Shown here: piece by piece, positions 47,599 through 56,956 of the stretch | Layout of the letters: every line of letters starts with the position of its first letter | How positions within the stretch are numbered: the stretch's first letter is position 1 | Assembly (NCBI GenBank): GCA_006503475.1 | Contig: RSEH01000141.1 | Location: forward strand, 59,588-123,587 | Length of the DNA stretch: 64,000 nucleotides | Source: Stentor roeselii | Taxonomy: Eukaryota; Ciliophora; Heterotrichea; Heterotrichida; Stentoridae | Direction of reading: 5' to 3' | Notes under the pieces: generated by a model | The model's input: only the letters and a program-made list of their open reading frames with translations | Database searches by the model: none | Told to the model about the DNA's origin: nothing | Position numbers and translations under genes: made by a program

Positions 47599-48675
47599 TC
47601 AGATGTTTCGTGAGTCTTGATAAGTAAAATCAGTGTAATAATTCGGTGAAGGTGAAAGTAAATCAGTGGGATCTACCGACTCAGAAGGCGGCTCCTGGGT
47701 GAAAATAGCATCAAAATTACTAACATCATTACTTTTCTTCACTTTCGGCTTAAAAGGAGGGTTAACCTTTTTAATAGCCAGTAATTCCCAATCAATTCCA
47801 TTAAACCAAGGATGATTCTTGATTTCCTCAAAACAAATCAATCTTTTTGCAGGCTATTTAAAATTTACATCGATTTTCAGCAGTCCTTTCAACAAATCAT
47901 TAGCTTCATCAGTAACATTAGGTAGAGGTTCAATAGGTGTATTTAAAATATGTCTAAAAGTCTCGTTTTTATTCCTGGAGTAAAAAGGAGGTGCTCCAGA
48001 TATCATGTAATACATCACAGCGCCAAAGCTCCAGTAGTCAACAGCGCTTGTATGTCCTTGATTCTTCAAAATTTCTGGAGCAAGGTACTCAGGAGTGCCG
48101 CAAAAAGTGTAAGCTTTCGGGTTCTTAGCGTCGATCCCGTTTTTGCTTAGGCCGAAATCGGTCAAACGCACGTGACCGTCTTTGTCTAGAAGAATGTTTT
48201 CCGGCTTTAGGTCACGGTATATTATTCCATTTGAGTGAAGGTGGTTTAAAGCTATTAGGATCTCACCGCAGTAAAACTTTGCACGAACCTCGCTGAAAGT
48301 TCCTTCTTTTGATAGGTGGAAATAAAGCTCACCTCCTGGCATGTATTCTAGAACCATGTAGAGTTTTGATGGAGTTTGGAAAGCCCAGAAGAGTCTAACA
48401 ATAAAAGGACAAGACGCATTTTCCAGAACCCTTCTTTCAGTAACAGTATGAATCTTTTGTTTTTTTTCATCAATTACACTTTTTTTCAATATCTTCATAG
48501 CATACAAAGTTTCTTCTCCTTTTTTCCTAACCAAACAAACTTTTCCAAAATTTCCCCTTCCAATAACCTTAACAATTTCAAACTTATCCCTCGAAAGCGT
48601 CGAACTATTTTTACTCCCAGCAGTTAAAGGCTCCTTAACATCTTCCTTTTCCCCCTTCAAGCAAGGACATCCCAT
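47599..48675 (-). CDS. AGC Ser/Thr kinase with MGCxC anchor, spliced (353 aa; exons 48675-47869 and 47853-47599)
   Basis: The N-terminus MGCPCLKG is a myristoylation/palmitoylation motif. The kinase domain (33-290) has GRGNFGKV, Lys61 (YAMK), Asp145 in YRDLKPEN, DFG at 163-165 and FCGTPEYLAPE with T-loop Thr184. The AGC C-tail has NPPFKP, a turn-like LLSPSP and a hydrophobic motif DFTY near the end. A 15-nt intron (gtaaattttaaatag) interrupts the K-I-D-P-A-K-R segment of subdomain XI; without splicing the domain would be cut. The subgroup is S6K/AKT/PKA-like. The stop is TGA. Confidence 0.95.
47854..47868 (-). other. 15-nt intron (AGC kinase gene)
   Basis: gtaaattttaaatag on the minus strand, phase 0, with A at position 10. 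Splicing restores the conserved DPAKR segment of the kinase fold. Confidence 0.95.
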
Positions 48676-48761
48676 ATTTATATAAAAAAATCTTCATATT
48701 TCAGCAGATCTCCCAACTATTTCCGAGTGAAATAATTAAAAGCCGATGAAATATAATTAAA
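48676..48761. promoter_or_regulatory. 86-bp divergent region between AGC kinase and CDPK
   Basis: TATATAAATATG borders the minus-strand start and AATATAATTAAA borders the plus-strand start. It is probably a shared promoter region for two acylated kinases (inferred from position). Confidence 0.5.
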
Positions 48762-50297
48762 ATGGGACAAATGTGTTCGAAGTCCTCTTCAGAAGGTCCT
48801 CTGGGGCCTTCAAAAGGTGAGATAACAACTCTTAAAAGTGTGAAAATAAAACCAGGCAATTTCGTGAAAGAAAACCTGAAAAACTTTCACGAGATTTACT
48901 CAGTCCAGCACCCTCCTCTAGGTTCAGGTGCCTGGGGAGAGGTTCGAAAATGCACTCACAAGGTGACTCAAGACGTGCGAGTTGTGAAAATGGTGAAAAA
49001 GCTTGACATGCCTGAAGAGTATCTTTCAAATCGTACAGCAATCAACGAAGCAATGGTTTTAAAGAAGCTGGATCATCCGAACTTGCCGAAGATTTTCGAG
49101 TTCTTCGAAGACGAGCTCAACTACTACATCGTCATCGAGTACCTCAAGGGAGGGGACTTGTTTGACCGAATAATGGACTCGAAGAAGTTGTCAGAAGAAG
49201 AAGTGGCTCAAGTGATGCATCAGTTGCTCATGGCAGTCAATCATCTGCATAGCAAGGGAATCGTTCATCGTGATATAAAACCTGAAAATATCATGATGGT
49301 CGATAAAACTTCTTTTGATATCAAACTTGCTGACTTCGACACAGCGACTGTCTTCAAAGGTGCGAATATTAAGCAAATGCTTGGTACTCCACTTTATATG
49401 GCTCCAGAGGTGGTCAAAGGAAGATATGACGAGAAGTGCGACTTGTGGAGCTGTGGGATTATTTTCTATATTTTGTTAAAAGGCTCTCCTCCTTACAACG
49501 GCTCAGATGAAGAAATGTTCGAGCTTCTTAAAAATGTGAAAATCAAATTTGACGACCCTTACTGGACCACAGTGAAACCCTCAGCTCTTGCCTTGTTAAA
49601 AGGACTTCTCGAGCCAAACAAGCGAGATAGACTCAGCGCAGCAGACGCTTTGACATCTGAGTGGTTTGACCAGACATCTCAAAATGAAGTCTCTGAAATC
49701 GACTTCGACCACGTCTTAGAAAACATTAAAACTTTTAACGGTGAGAATAAAATCAAAGATGCGGTTCATACTTTTATCTTGTCAAAAATTGTAGACCAGT
49801 CTTTATTCAAAAATGAGATGAACATGTTTAAAGCTCTTGATAAGGACAAGGATGGAAGCATCTCGAAAAATGAACTTCATGCTTTGATGGTTAAAAATGG
49901 AATCAACGAGGAAGAAGCGACGATGAACTGTGATTTGATATTTGAAAGAGCTGATGCTGATCAAAGCGGTGCTCTTGATTATACTGAGTTTTTAAGAGTC
50001 GCTGTTAGCAAGGCCAAGTATCTCACCAGGGAAAATATTGTAAAGGCTTTTGAACTTTTTGACCATGATAGGTCTGGAGCGATTGAAATTGAAGAAATTA
50101 AACATTGGCTTGGAGAAGATAGAACCGCAGCTCAGGACCTCATCATTGAACTGCTTAGGCCTATTGACAACAATGAAGATGGGAAAATCGGACTGGAAGA
50201 GTTTGAAAATTATATGATACAAGGTGTTAGGAGAAGGACCACTTATTTCAAGGAAAAAAATCCCATTAGGACTAAGAATTCTAAAAACTTTCAGTGA
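48762..50297 (+). CDS. Calcium-dependent protein kinase (CDPK) with four EF-hands (511 aa)
   Basis: The N-terminus MGQMCSKS fits myristoylation and palmitoylation. The kinase domain (45-305) has LGSGAWGEV, Lys76, Asp151 in HRDIKPEN, and GTPLYMAPE. The magnesium-binding motif reads DFD (171-173) instead of DFG. A junction segment with FKALDKDKDGSIS begins four EF-hands at about 363-500 (DKDKDGSISKNE, DADQSGALDYTE, DHDRSGAIEIEE, DNNEDGKIGLEE). CDPKs respond to Ca2+ in protists and plants. The stop is TGA. Confidence 0.97.
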   Translation: MGQMCSKSSSEGPLGPSKGEITTLKSVKIKPGNFVKENLKNFHEIYSVQHPPLGSGAWGEVRKCTHKVTQDVRVVKMVKKLDMPEEYLSNRTAINEAMVLKKLDHPNLPKIFEFFEDELNYYIVIEYLKGGDLFDRIMDSKKLSEEEVAQVMHQLLMAVNHLHSKGIVHRDIKPENIMMVDKTSFDIKLADFDTATVFKGANIKQMLGTPLYMAPEVVKGRYDEKCDLWSCGIIFYILLKGSPPYNGSDEEMFELLKNVKIKFDDPYWTTVKPSALALLKGLLEPNKRDRLSAADALTSEWFDQTSQNEVSEIDFDHVLENIKTFNGENKIKDAVHTFILSKIVDQSLFKNEMNMFKALDKDKDGSISKNELHALMVKNGINEEEATMNCDLIFERADADQSGALDYTEFLRVAVSKAKYLTRENIVKAFELFDHDRSGAIEIEEIKHWLGEDRTAAQDLIIELLRPIDNNEDGKIGLEEFENYMIQGVRRRTTYFKEKNPIRTKNSKNFQ

Positions 50298-50323
50298 GTA
50301 ATTTACTAGGATTTGGATAAGTA

Positions 50324-52258
50324 ATGGAAAAGTTTTGCTTTTTTTTTTGTTCTGCTGTTTTGTCTATGGGAATCGCACTTACTTTTTACACCCAGATGAC
50401 TTTTATACCTGTAATTCTTATCTTTTTCGCCTGTTGCTCAATGATCTGGCTTTTACTCAGAAAAATTGTGTCTTACTGCATTTTTCCAGGGTCACTTTGG
50501 TTTTTTCGGAAGTCACTCGAGTTGATTTACTCGAAAGAAATTTCTTTGCAGGTCTTTAAAAAGTTTGAAAAATTGAAGAATTATTTGCAAGATTTGGACT
50601 CTGATAAATTTGAAGATAGCTTTAATGTTGACTCGACTTCAAAAAAACTTTTAAACACCTTGATTGAAAATATTTTAGGAATTGATAATAAATCAAGAAA
50701 ACAGAGAAATTTTTTGTATCTTTTGATGGAACTTAAAAGCTCTTTGGAGCAAATCACTCTTGAATGTAATTCAGAACTTATCAACTTTTGGATGTACTTA
50801 GAAGTAAAAAATGACATGCAAGATAAAATCTTTCGATATGTCGTGAATGAGAAAAATTCAGAAAGTATTAAAAAATCTTTGAAAATACTTAACCAGATTC
50901 AACAGATCACAAAAAAATCATATGAAAAAAAATCATGTTTTTCTAGATTTTTGGAGTTTTTTGAAGGATTGACTTTAGGCACTTTAGACTATTTAAGAAG
51001 TGACTTAATGAAACGTTTTTACTGTGAACGTCACCTGATCGATAAAAAAATCGACAGCATTTTAGTAAAATGCGAGGAAGAGTCTCAATCAGCTGTGATG
51101 ATCTGCAACCCAAATGCAGGTTTTTACGAGTTTATTTATTTCCAATCCGAATGGCTGGAGTTTTACCTTTCAAGAGGAGTCAACGTGATTTTATGGAACT
51201 ATCAGGGATATGGACAGTCCCGAGGAAAACCTTCAGTAATATCAAATATCGAAGATGGTAAAAAAGTCCTTGAATTTTACATCAGCAAAGGAATATCAAA
51301 GGTCTGCATTCACGGAGAGTCCATTGGAGCATCGGTGGCTGTTCATCTCGGAAAATCAAAAGTTTGTCAATTCGTTCTGGCTGACCGGACTTTTGGGTGC
51401 TTGTCTGATGTTATCAAATATGGATACGGAATTTTCGCTTGGATTTGCTTTAAGGTTTCATTGTTGCCTGATGTTAATAATACTCAGGCTTATTTGGATT
51501 TAGAATGTTATAAAGTCATCACTTGTGACCCTTGTGATAGGATTATTCCCGATTTTGTTTCGCTTAAAAATTCTGTTGCTCTTTGTTTTGTTATGCAAAT
51601 GGGGAAGACTGTTGGGGAGTACTTTAGAAGAAAGATGGTTTTTGAAAGTTCTTATGTGATGGGTTGTGTTGAGTTGGAGGATTTTTGTAAACGGTTAGCG
51701 TACTTGATGGCTAAATATTTGAGAACTATTGAAGATGATGTTATTGAAAAAAGGAAAACTACTTTAAAAACTGAAATTAATGAGGAAACTGACCCACTAT
51801 TCCACTACAAATTTCTAAACCTAATAAGCGAGCTCGATGCCTGCGGAGTACCATTAAAATCAGTAATATCATCTAAAAACCCATCTTTTATCCTTCATCT
51901 CTGGCTTCAAACACTCGAGATCTGGGGTAGTTTCAACGGTTTTTTCTTCAGCATCGATTTATCCCCATTAACCCGTTCAATATCAGACATGCAAGAATGC
52001 ATAGCATCTTTATGCAAGCTCGAAAAACACGAAGATTTTCTTCTTTTTTCCTCAATTTCCTCCTACCTGCAAAGAATAATGACCCACATCCAATCGACCT
52101 TAAACCGTTCATCACTGACTTTCCGTTCAGAGTGCGCAAGCCTGGACTATTCAAAAGCAGGAGCCTTCATGTTAGTCAACTGTGGACACGGTGGACACTT
52201 CAACAACATGAACCGGCACAACCTTGAAATTCACTTGACTCACTCTTCGTTTCTCTAA
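50324..52258 (+). CDS. Two-TM alpha/beta hydrolase-fold protein (644 aa)
   Basis: Two hydrophobic segments at about 4-22 and 27-45 anchor the protein. The hydrolase fold begins near 256, with NPNAGF as the oxyanion-region strand, then WNYQGYGQSRG, the nucleophile elbow GESIG (Ser333) and LADRTFG. A His in GHGGHF (His625) is the likely catalytic base. A long insert (about 420-610) separates the two. The arrangement resembles ABHD17/ABHD12-like membrane serine hydrolases. Substrate is unknown; acyl-protein or lipid ester cleavage is possible. Confidence 0.82.
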   Translation: MEKFCFFFCSAVLSMGIALTFYTQMTFIPVILIFFACCSMIWLLLRKIVSYCIFPGSLWFFRKSLELIYSKEISLQVFKKFEKLKNYLQDLDSDKFEDSFNVDSTSKKLLNTLIENILGIDNKSRKQRNFLYLLMELKSSLEQITLECNSELINFWMYLEVKNDMQDKIFRYVVNEKNSESIKKSLKILNQIQQITKKSYEKKSCFSRFLEFFEGLTLGTLDYLRSDLMKRFYCERHLIDKKIDSILVKCEEESQSAVMICNPNAGFYEFIYFQSEWLEFYLSRGVNVILWNYQGYGQSRGKPSVISNIEDGKKVLEFYISKGISKVCIHGESIGASVAVHLGKSKVCQFVLADRTFGCLSDVIKYGYGIFAWICFKVSLLPDVNNTQAYLDLECYKVITCDPCDRIIPDFVSLKNSVALCFVMQMGKTVGEYFRRKMVFESSYVMGCVELEDFCKRLAYLMAKYLRTIEDDVIEKRKTTLKTEINEETDPLFHYKFLNLISELDACGVPLKSVISSKNPSFILHLWLQTLEIWGSFNGFFFSIDLSPLTRSISDMQECIASLCKLEKHEDFLLFSSISSYLQRIMTHIQSTLNRSSLTFRSECASLDYSKAGAFMLVNCGHGGHFNNMNRHNLEIHLTHSSFL

Positions 52259-52276
52259 AAATATTAGTTCATAAAT

Positions 52277-54481
52277 ATGAAGTCTCAAAAAGAAGCCAAC
52301 CAAGACCCTCTGAAGGAAATTGACGTGACTAAAGTTCTTCAAGAAGCCAAAAAATTTGATGCGTCGAGCAACATCCCTTCTGATTGTGTTCCTGTCATGA
52401 GCAAGATCATTTATTTGATCAGCAAGGGAGAGGCTTTTTCTGAAACTGAGTCGACTGAGATTTTTTTTAGGTCGTGCAAATTGTACCAGTCACAAAATCA
52501 GCAGATTAGGAAAATGCTTTATTTGTTGTTGAAGGAAATAAGGCCTAAAGATTCGGAGGTCTTTATGATCACTTCTTCACTTTCGAAGGATTTGACTGCT
52601 TCGGATAATTCTTATTTTAAGGCTTCGGCTTTGAGAGTCATGGCGAAGATTATTGACCCAACAATGTTAATTCAAATGGAAAGGTTTATAAAAGTTGCAA
52701 TAGTCGATAGCAATGATCATGTTTCTTCAGCAGCCATCTTCTTGGGACTAAAACTCTGTCGTAGTCATCCTGAAGTTGTAAAAAAATGGGTGACTGAAGT
52801 ACAAGAAAAGTTAAATTCAAAGAATCCGATGATTCAATACCATGCGATGCTACTTTTATATGAAATTAAGAAAAACGATCCCCTTGCGCTTTCTAAGTTC
52901 TTTGAAGCGATGATGAGTCTTTCTTTTAAATCTCCTATCGCCCAGACCCAACTGATCCGATTAATCCGTACCTCCCTAAAAACCTACAAATTCGAAGGTT
53001 CAATGATGTTCACAATAGAGCGCTACCTTTCAGAATGTCTAAAAAAAAGCCAAGACATGGTAGTTTACGAGGCTTCTAAAACCATCTGTGAACTTTCCGA
53101 ATCAATGCAAAACAGTTCAGGCAACACAGTGGCAAGTGCCTTGGCAGTTTTACCCTTATTCTTAGTAAGTTCTAAAGTAACCACCAAATTCGCAGGTATC
53201 AAGACATTAAACACAAACGCAATAAAACACGCGAACTACTTAGTCGACTCCGCAGGTGAATTCGAAAGTCTTTTAACCGAGCCAAACAGGTCACTAGCAA
53301 CGATGGCTATTTCAACATTATTAAAGCTAAGTACCGAGTCAAACGTTGAAAAACTTTTGACTCAGATTTCTTCATTCATGGCTGAAGTGACAGACGACTT
53401 TAAAATCGAGTTAATTGAGTCGATCAAGATTTTATGTCTCCGAATGCCTCAAAAATACAGAGTTTTGATCAAGTTCGTTGGAGAAGTTTTGAAAGATGAA
53501 GGCGGATTACAGCTAAAAACAACGATTTTCAATATCTTGGTTCATATTTTTAACACCCTGCAGGTGTCCTCTGATGACGTCTTGTTTGTCCTCGCGGAGT
53601 TCATTGAAGACTGCAGCTATGAAAACCTTCAGCAGAGAGTCATTTATTTCTTAGGCGAACATGGACCTGCCTCGAAGTTTCCCTCAAGGCTTATCAGATT
53701 TATCTATAATCGCCTTATCATTGAAAAGCCATCTATTCGTGCTGCAGCTGTCAGTGCTTTGTTTAAGTTTGCAAAAGTTGAGGACCTCACTAAAAGCACG
53801 AGGACTTTAATTGAAAAGTGCCTTGAAGATAAAGATGATGAAGTCAGAGAACGGGCGAAGTTTTATCTTGAGTGCCTTGATAGTTTTAACTTCCAAAAAC
53901 CTAGTCTTCCTGTGCCTATTTATAAGATTGAAAAAATTCTTGCAATGTGTAAAGAAAGTGGAAATGCGTTTTCGTTTGATGTTAAAGTTACAGAGGCTAA
54001 AGAAGAGAAGAAAGTTTCTAGCTTGCCTGAACAGGTCAGGATGTCTATGTTTAATAATATACCTGAACTTGATGCTTTGGGTGCTCCCGTCAAGTCTGGA
54101 CAATTTGTGAGTTTAACTGAGAAAAATGCCGAGTTTATTGTGAGTTTTAGGCCTCATTACTTTGCTCAGCACTTAGTAGTTGAGTTTCAAGTGAAAAACA
54201 CTTTAGGAGACATAAGCCTATCCAACGTGGCTATTCATCTTCATGTAGACGGTACCAAACTAGAAGACTATTCCGAGTCACTCTTCATGTTTCCTTGTCC
54301 TGAGATCGGTAAAAACGGTGAAGGTACAACATTCATTCAGATGTCCCGCCCCTCAAACCTAAAAAAAGTCGTAGTTCCCGCAACAATGAAATATAAAGTA
54401 TCCGAATACCAAAACGATACCATCCTCGCTGTTTTCGACGACGAGTACCAAGTAGAAAACATTCATTTAGACTTAGCTTAG
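52277..54481 (+). CDS. COPG: Coatomer subunit gamma, lacking the platform subdomain (734 aa)
   Basis: The trunk (1-570) is an adaptin-type HEAT solenoid with FFRSCKLYQS, YFKASALRVMAKI and MIQYHAMLLLYEIKKND, characteristic of gamma-COP. The beta-sandwich half of the appendage follows (about 600-725: FVSLTEKNAEFIVSF, HLVVEFQVKNTL). The frame ends at the edge of that sandwich after DDEYQVENI, where other gamma-COPs continue for about 110 more residues forming the platform subdomain. No 15-nt intron with a downstream continuation is visible, and the next gene starts 12 bp later. COPI coats mediate retrograde Golgi-to-ER traffic. Confidence 0.93.
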   Translation: MKSQKEANQDPLKEIDVTKVLQEAKKFDASSNIPSDCVPVMSKIIYLISKGEAFSETESTEIFFRSCKLYQSQNQQIRKMLYLLLKEIRPKDSEVFMITSSLSKDLTASDNSYFKASALRVMAKIIDPTMLIQMERFIKVAIVDSNDHVSSAAIFLGLKLCRSHPEVVKKWVTEVQEKLNSKNPMIQYHAMLLLYEIKKNDPLALSKFFEAMMSLSFKSPIAQTQLIRLIRTSLKTYKFEGSMMFTIERYLSECLKKSQDMVVYEASKTICELSESMQNSSGNTVASALAVLPLFLVSSKVTTKFAGIKTLNTNAIKHANYLVDSAGEFESLLTEPNRSLATMAISTLLKLSTESNVEKLLTQISSFMAEVTDDFKIELIESIKILCLRMPQKYRVLIKFVGEVLKDEGGLQLKTTIFNILVHIFNTLQVSSDDVLFVLAEFIEDCSYENLQQRVIYFLGEHGPASKFPSRLIRFIYNRLIIEKPSIRAAAVSALFKFAKVEDLTKSTRTLIEKCLEDKDDEVRERAKFYLECLDSFNFQKPSLPVPIYKIEKILAMCKESGNAFSFDVKVTEAKEEKKVSSLPEQVRMSMFNNIPELDALGAPVKSGQFVSLTEKNAEFIVSFRPHYFAQHLVVEFQVKNTLGDISLSNVAIHLHVDGTKLEDYSESLFMFPCPEIGKNGEGTTFIQMSRPSNLKKVVVPATMKYKVSEYQNDTILAVFDDEYQVENIHLDLA

Positions 54482-54493
54482 TTAGTCCCATAA

Positions 54494-56089
54494 ATGCTTT
54501 TCAGAAGGTTAAAAAGGTTCTTTGCTGAACTCATCGAAAACGAAGACTGGCTTCAAGAAAGAAAACTTGATTCAACCTTCAACTACTTGAACCCAAAGCG
54601 TCATTTATTCGCCAAGGAGTACGACTTAAAGCAACTTGACGATCAGCAACTTCCAAGTATCGGCGGGCGTCCTCCAAGACTGACATTAGGACTAGAAAAA
54701 CTTGTTCGTCAAGAAGGAGTTTTTCCGTCTTTCCAGTTCGACAAATACCTTCAGAAGACTGCCCCAATAGAAGACGAAATCTATCAAAGGTTTCACACGT
54801 ACACTAAACCTTCAAATGACAAAGTGCTTTACGAGACTGCCAAGAGTAAAGAAGTCAAGTTTTTTACTGGGTCAAGCAGTGTGACTGAAGGTCTTCAGCA
54901 GATTTATTACGTGATCAGCAACTTCAAGTCCCCAGATATCACTGGACTTGGGAAGAACTACGACAGCCTTAATATGAACTACATGAGTGCCTATCGCAAA
55001 CCTACTACTTTTTTTTTGAAGAAACTTCCTGGGAATATTTACGCTATTGACGGCGATAAAGGACCTATCTCGAACCCTGAGCTTAAAGTCCTGCTTCAAG
55101 GAGGAATTTTACTTGAAAATAAGTTCACAATGGAAAAAGATATCTTTGAAAGGGCTTGTGATTTGACTAAACCACTTTCAGAATCTGACCAACATTTCAT
55201 TAAAAATTTCTCAAGAGCTTATAAGTTCAGAAAGATTGGAAACATGATGATCAGATCTCAAATTGACTGCGGAAGCACTGATGAGCAAGGAAATGACTTC
55301 GAGTTTGAAATTAAAACAAGGGCTTGTGCACCCATCAGATATGATCTTGAAAACTACCACTTGTACCTCGACTATGAAATCGATAAAAGAACCGGGGTGC
55401 ATTCTTCTTATGAAAGAGAGTATTTCGACTTGATCAGATCTATTCTGTTAAAATACTTCTTCCAAATCAAAATCGGCAGAATGGACGGCGCTTTCCTCGC
55501 ATATCACAACACTGAAAAGATATTCGGATATGAGTACTTAAAACTAGAAGAAATCGAAAAGCGACTCTTTGGAAGTTCTGATATTTCTAACCAGGTGTTA
55601 AAAATTTGCTTTGCAATGTTTCAAGATATTCTTGAAGAAATCGTTGAAAAGTTCCCAGAATTCGATTTCTTTAAAATTGGACTTTTTGCGAATTATAGAT
55701 CTGATGAACTTATGGTCACTGTAGAAACTCATGAAAAGGAAATGATTTACCCGACGGATCCGAATATTTTAAAGTATTTGAATGATGAGGTTGATTATTA
55801 TAATGGATTTTACCCTGGAAAGTCAGCTTATGTCTTTTGCAGGAGGATTTTCCCTTATATTAATGGAATATTGCAGAGAGAGCCGGTATTTTTAGAGCAT
55901 GGAGACAAACTTACCTTTAGGCAGATCAAGTATAACAAGGGAATGATGAGGTTTCAGGACTATATGTATTTCTTGCATCATGCTTATAAACTTGAATCTA
56001 TGACTTACCATAAAGATTTTATTGGAATTTGGAAAAAGTACAACGACTTCCACATTTATAGGAAACCGATTTATCGACATTCAGAGTAA
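54494..56089 (+). CDS. PET127: PET127-family mitochondrial RNA-processing nuclease (531 aa)
   Basis: The order of blocks (TLGLEKLVRQEGVFPSFQFDKYL, KFFTGSSSVTEGLQQIYYVIS, YAIDGDKG, MMIRSQIDCG, FEIKTRACAPIRYD, YEREYFDLIRSILLKYFFQIKIGRMDG, YHNTEKIFGYEY) matches yeast and protist Pet127. The likely PD-(D/E)XK nuclease site is Asp258...Glu272-x-Lys274. In yeast it acts in 5' processing and decay of mitochondrial RNA. The N-terminus is basic and may include a mitochondrial presequence. Confidence 0.92.
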   Translation: MLFRRLKRFFAELIENEDWLQERKLDSTFNYLNPKRHLFAKEYDLKQLDDQQLPSIGGRPPRLTLGLEKLVRQEGVFPSFQFDKYLQKTAPIEDEIYQRFHTYTKPSNDKVLYETAKSKEVKFFTGSSSVTEGLQQIYYVISNFKSPDITGLGKNYDSLNMNYMSAYRKPTTFFLKKLPGNIYAIDGDKGPISNPELKVLLQGGILLENKFTMEKDIFERACDLTKPLSESDQHFIKNFSRAYKFRKIGNMMIRSQIDCGSTDEQGNDFEFEIKTRACAPIRYDLENYHLYLDYEIDKRTGVHSSYEREYFDLIRSILLKYFFQIKIGRMDGAFLAYHNTEKIFGYEYLKLEEIEKRLFGSSDISNQVLKICFAMFQDILEEIVEKFPEFDFFKIGLFANYRSDELMVTVETHEKEMIYPTDPNILKYLNDEVDYYNGFYPGKSAYVFCRRIFPYINGILQREPVFLEHGDKLTFRQIKYNKGMMRFQDYMYFLHHAYKLESMTYHKDFIGIWKKYNDFHIYRKPIYRHSE

Positions 56090-56184
56090 AATAAGAAAAG
56101 ATTCTTTGGACCTAGGATAGTTAATCAATTATTTGAAGTAGTATTTGAATCTCATTGAAAATTTGAGATTTTTGTAAATATTTT

Positions 56185-56934
56185 ATGGATCGAGCAGTTC
56201 CAACCTCTTCAAACCGACACCTTAAAAAGATTTGGGGAGACCATCTTCAAGACCTTCATAAAGAAAAGCTAAAAAAGATCAAATCACGAATCGACAGCAA
56301 GTCACCATGCCGTTACACTCACCTTTTCAATAACGCAAAAAAGGAACAAAATCTTGAAGGTAATAACTATTCAGATAGATACACTGAAATTGAACGAGAA
56401 AATCGACTTCTTCTTGAAAAAATGAACCAAATCGTCAAACAAGGATATAAAAGTTCATCTAATGTAAACAAATCTCTGGTGGTTAAACATTCAAAGAAAA
56501 GAAACCCGTCTTTGAAGATTTATAAGGAAAATCAGATACTTGTTAAAAGGCTTCAAAGTCAAAGCTCGGTTTATCGCTTGGCGAAATTTGAGGAAAGTAA
56601 TAAGGAACATGAAGATTTACTCAATCGTATCTCGGAATATCCTTATCGACTCACTAAAAATCAAAGTTTTTTTAAACCTTTAAGAAGGAAAAGAAAGTCG
56701 CAGAAGGATAAGATTGTTTATATGAAAAATGTGAATATTTCAGAGAAAAAGTTAGAAATTGAAATTTATAAAAGTGGGAATATGATGGTTGTACTTGCTT
56801 TTGATGATGATGAAGTACATAAATTGTCTATTTTTTGGATTGAGGCTTTGAAACTTATGGAGACTAGTTTGAATTATGATAAGATTATTGAAAGATTACA
56901 TTTTGAAAAGGATAATCTTGTACTTCTAAGCTAA
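56185..56934 (+). CDS. CFAP97/KIAA1430-like ciliary protein (249 aa)
   Basis: Residues 10-95 contain the KIAA1430/Hemingway-type segment: basic helix, SPCRYTHLFNNAKKEQNLE, then YTEIERENRLLLEKMNQIV, close to the RDNRLLLEKM pattern of CFAP97 proteins. CFAP97 members localise to cilia and sperm flagella. The remainder is basic, with a small hydrophobic beta-like C-terminal part. It lies 5' to another coiled-coil gene on the same strand. Confidence 0.75.
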   Translation: MDRAVPTSSNRHLKKIWGDHLQDLHKEKLKKIKSRIDSKSPCRYTHLFNNAKKEQNLEGNNYSDRYTEIERENRLLLEKMNQIVKQGYKSSSNVNKSLVVKHSKKRNPSLKIYKENQILVKRLQSQSSVYRLAKFEESNKEHEDLLNRISEYPYRLTKNQSFFKPLRRKRKSQKDKIVYMKNVNISEKKLEIEIYKSGNMMVVLAFDDDEVHKLSIFWIEALKLMETSLNYDKIIERLHFEKDNLVLLS

Positions 56935-56956
56935 TTTTATCTTATACATAATAAAA

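Noticed and set aside
50290-50305. 16-nt GTGAG...AG segment at the CDPK stop as an intron
   Set aside because: All supported introns are 15 nt and start GTA. Splicing would run the CDPK into the next gene's start without a known domain.
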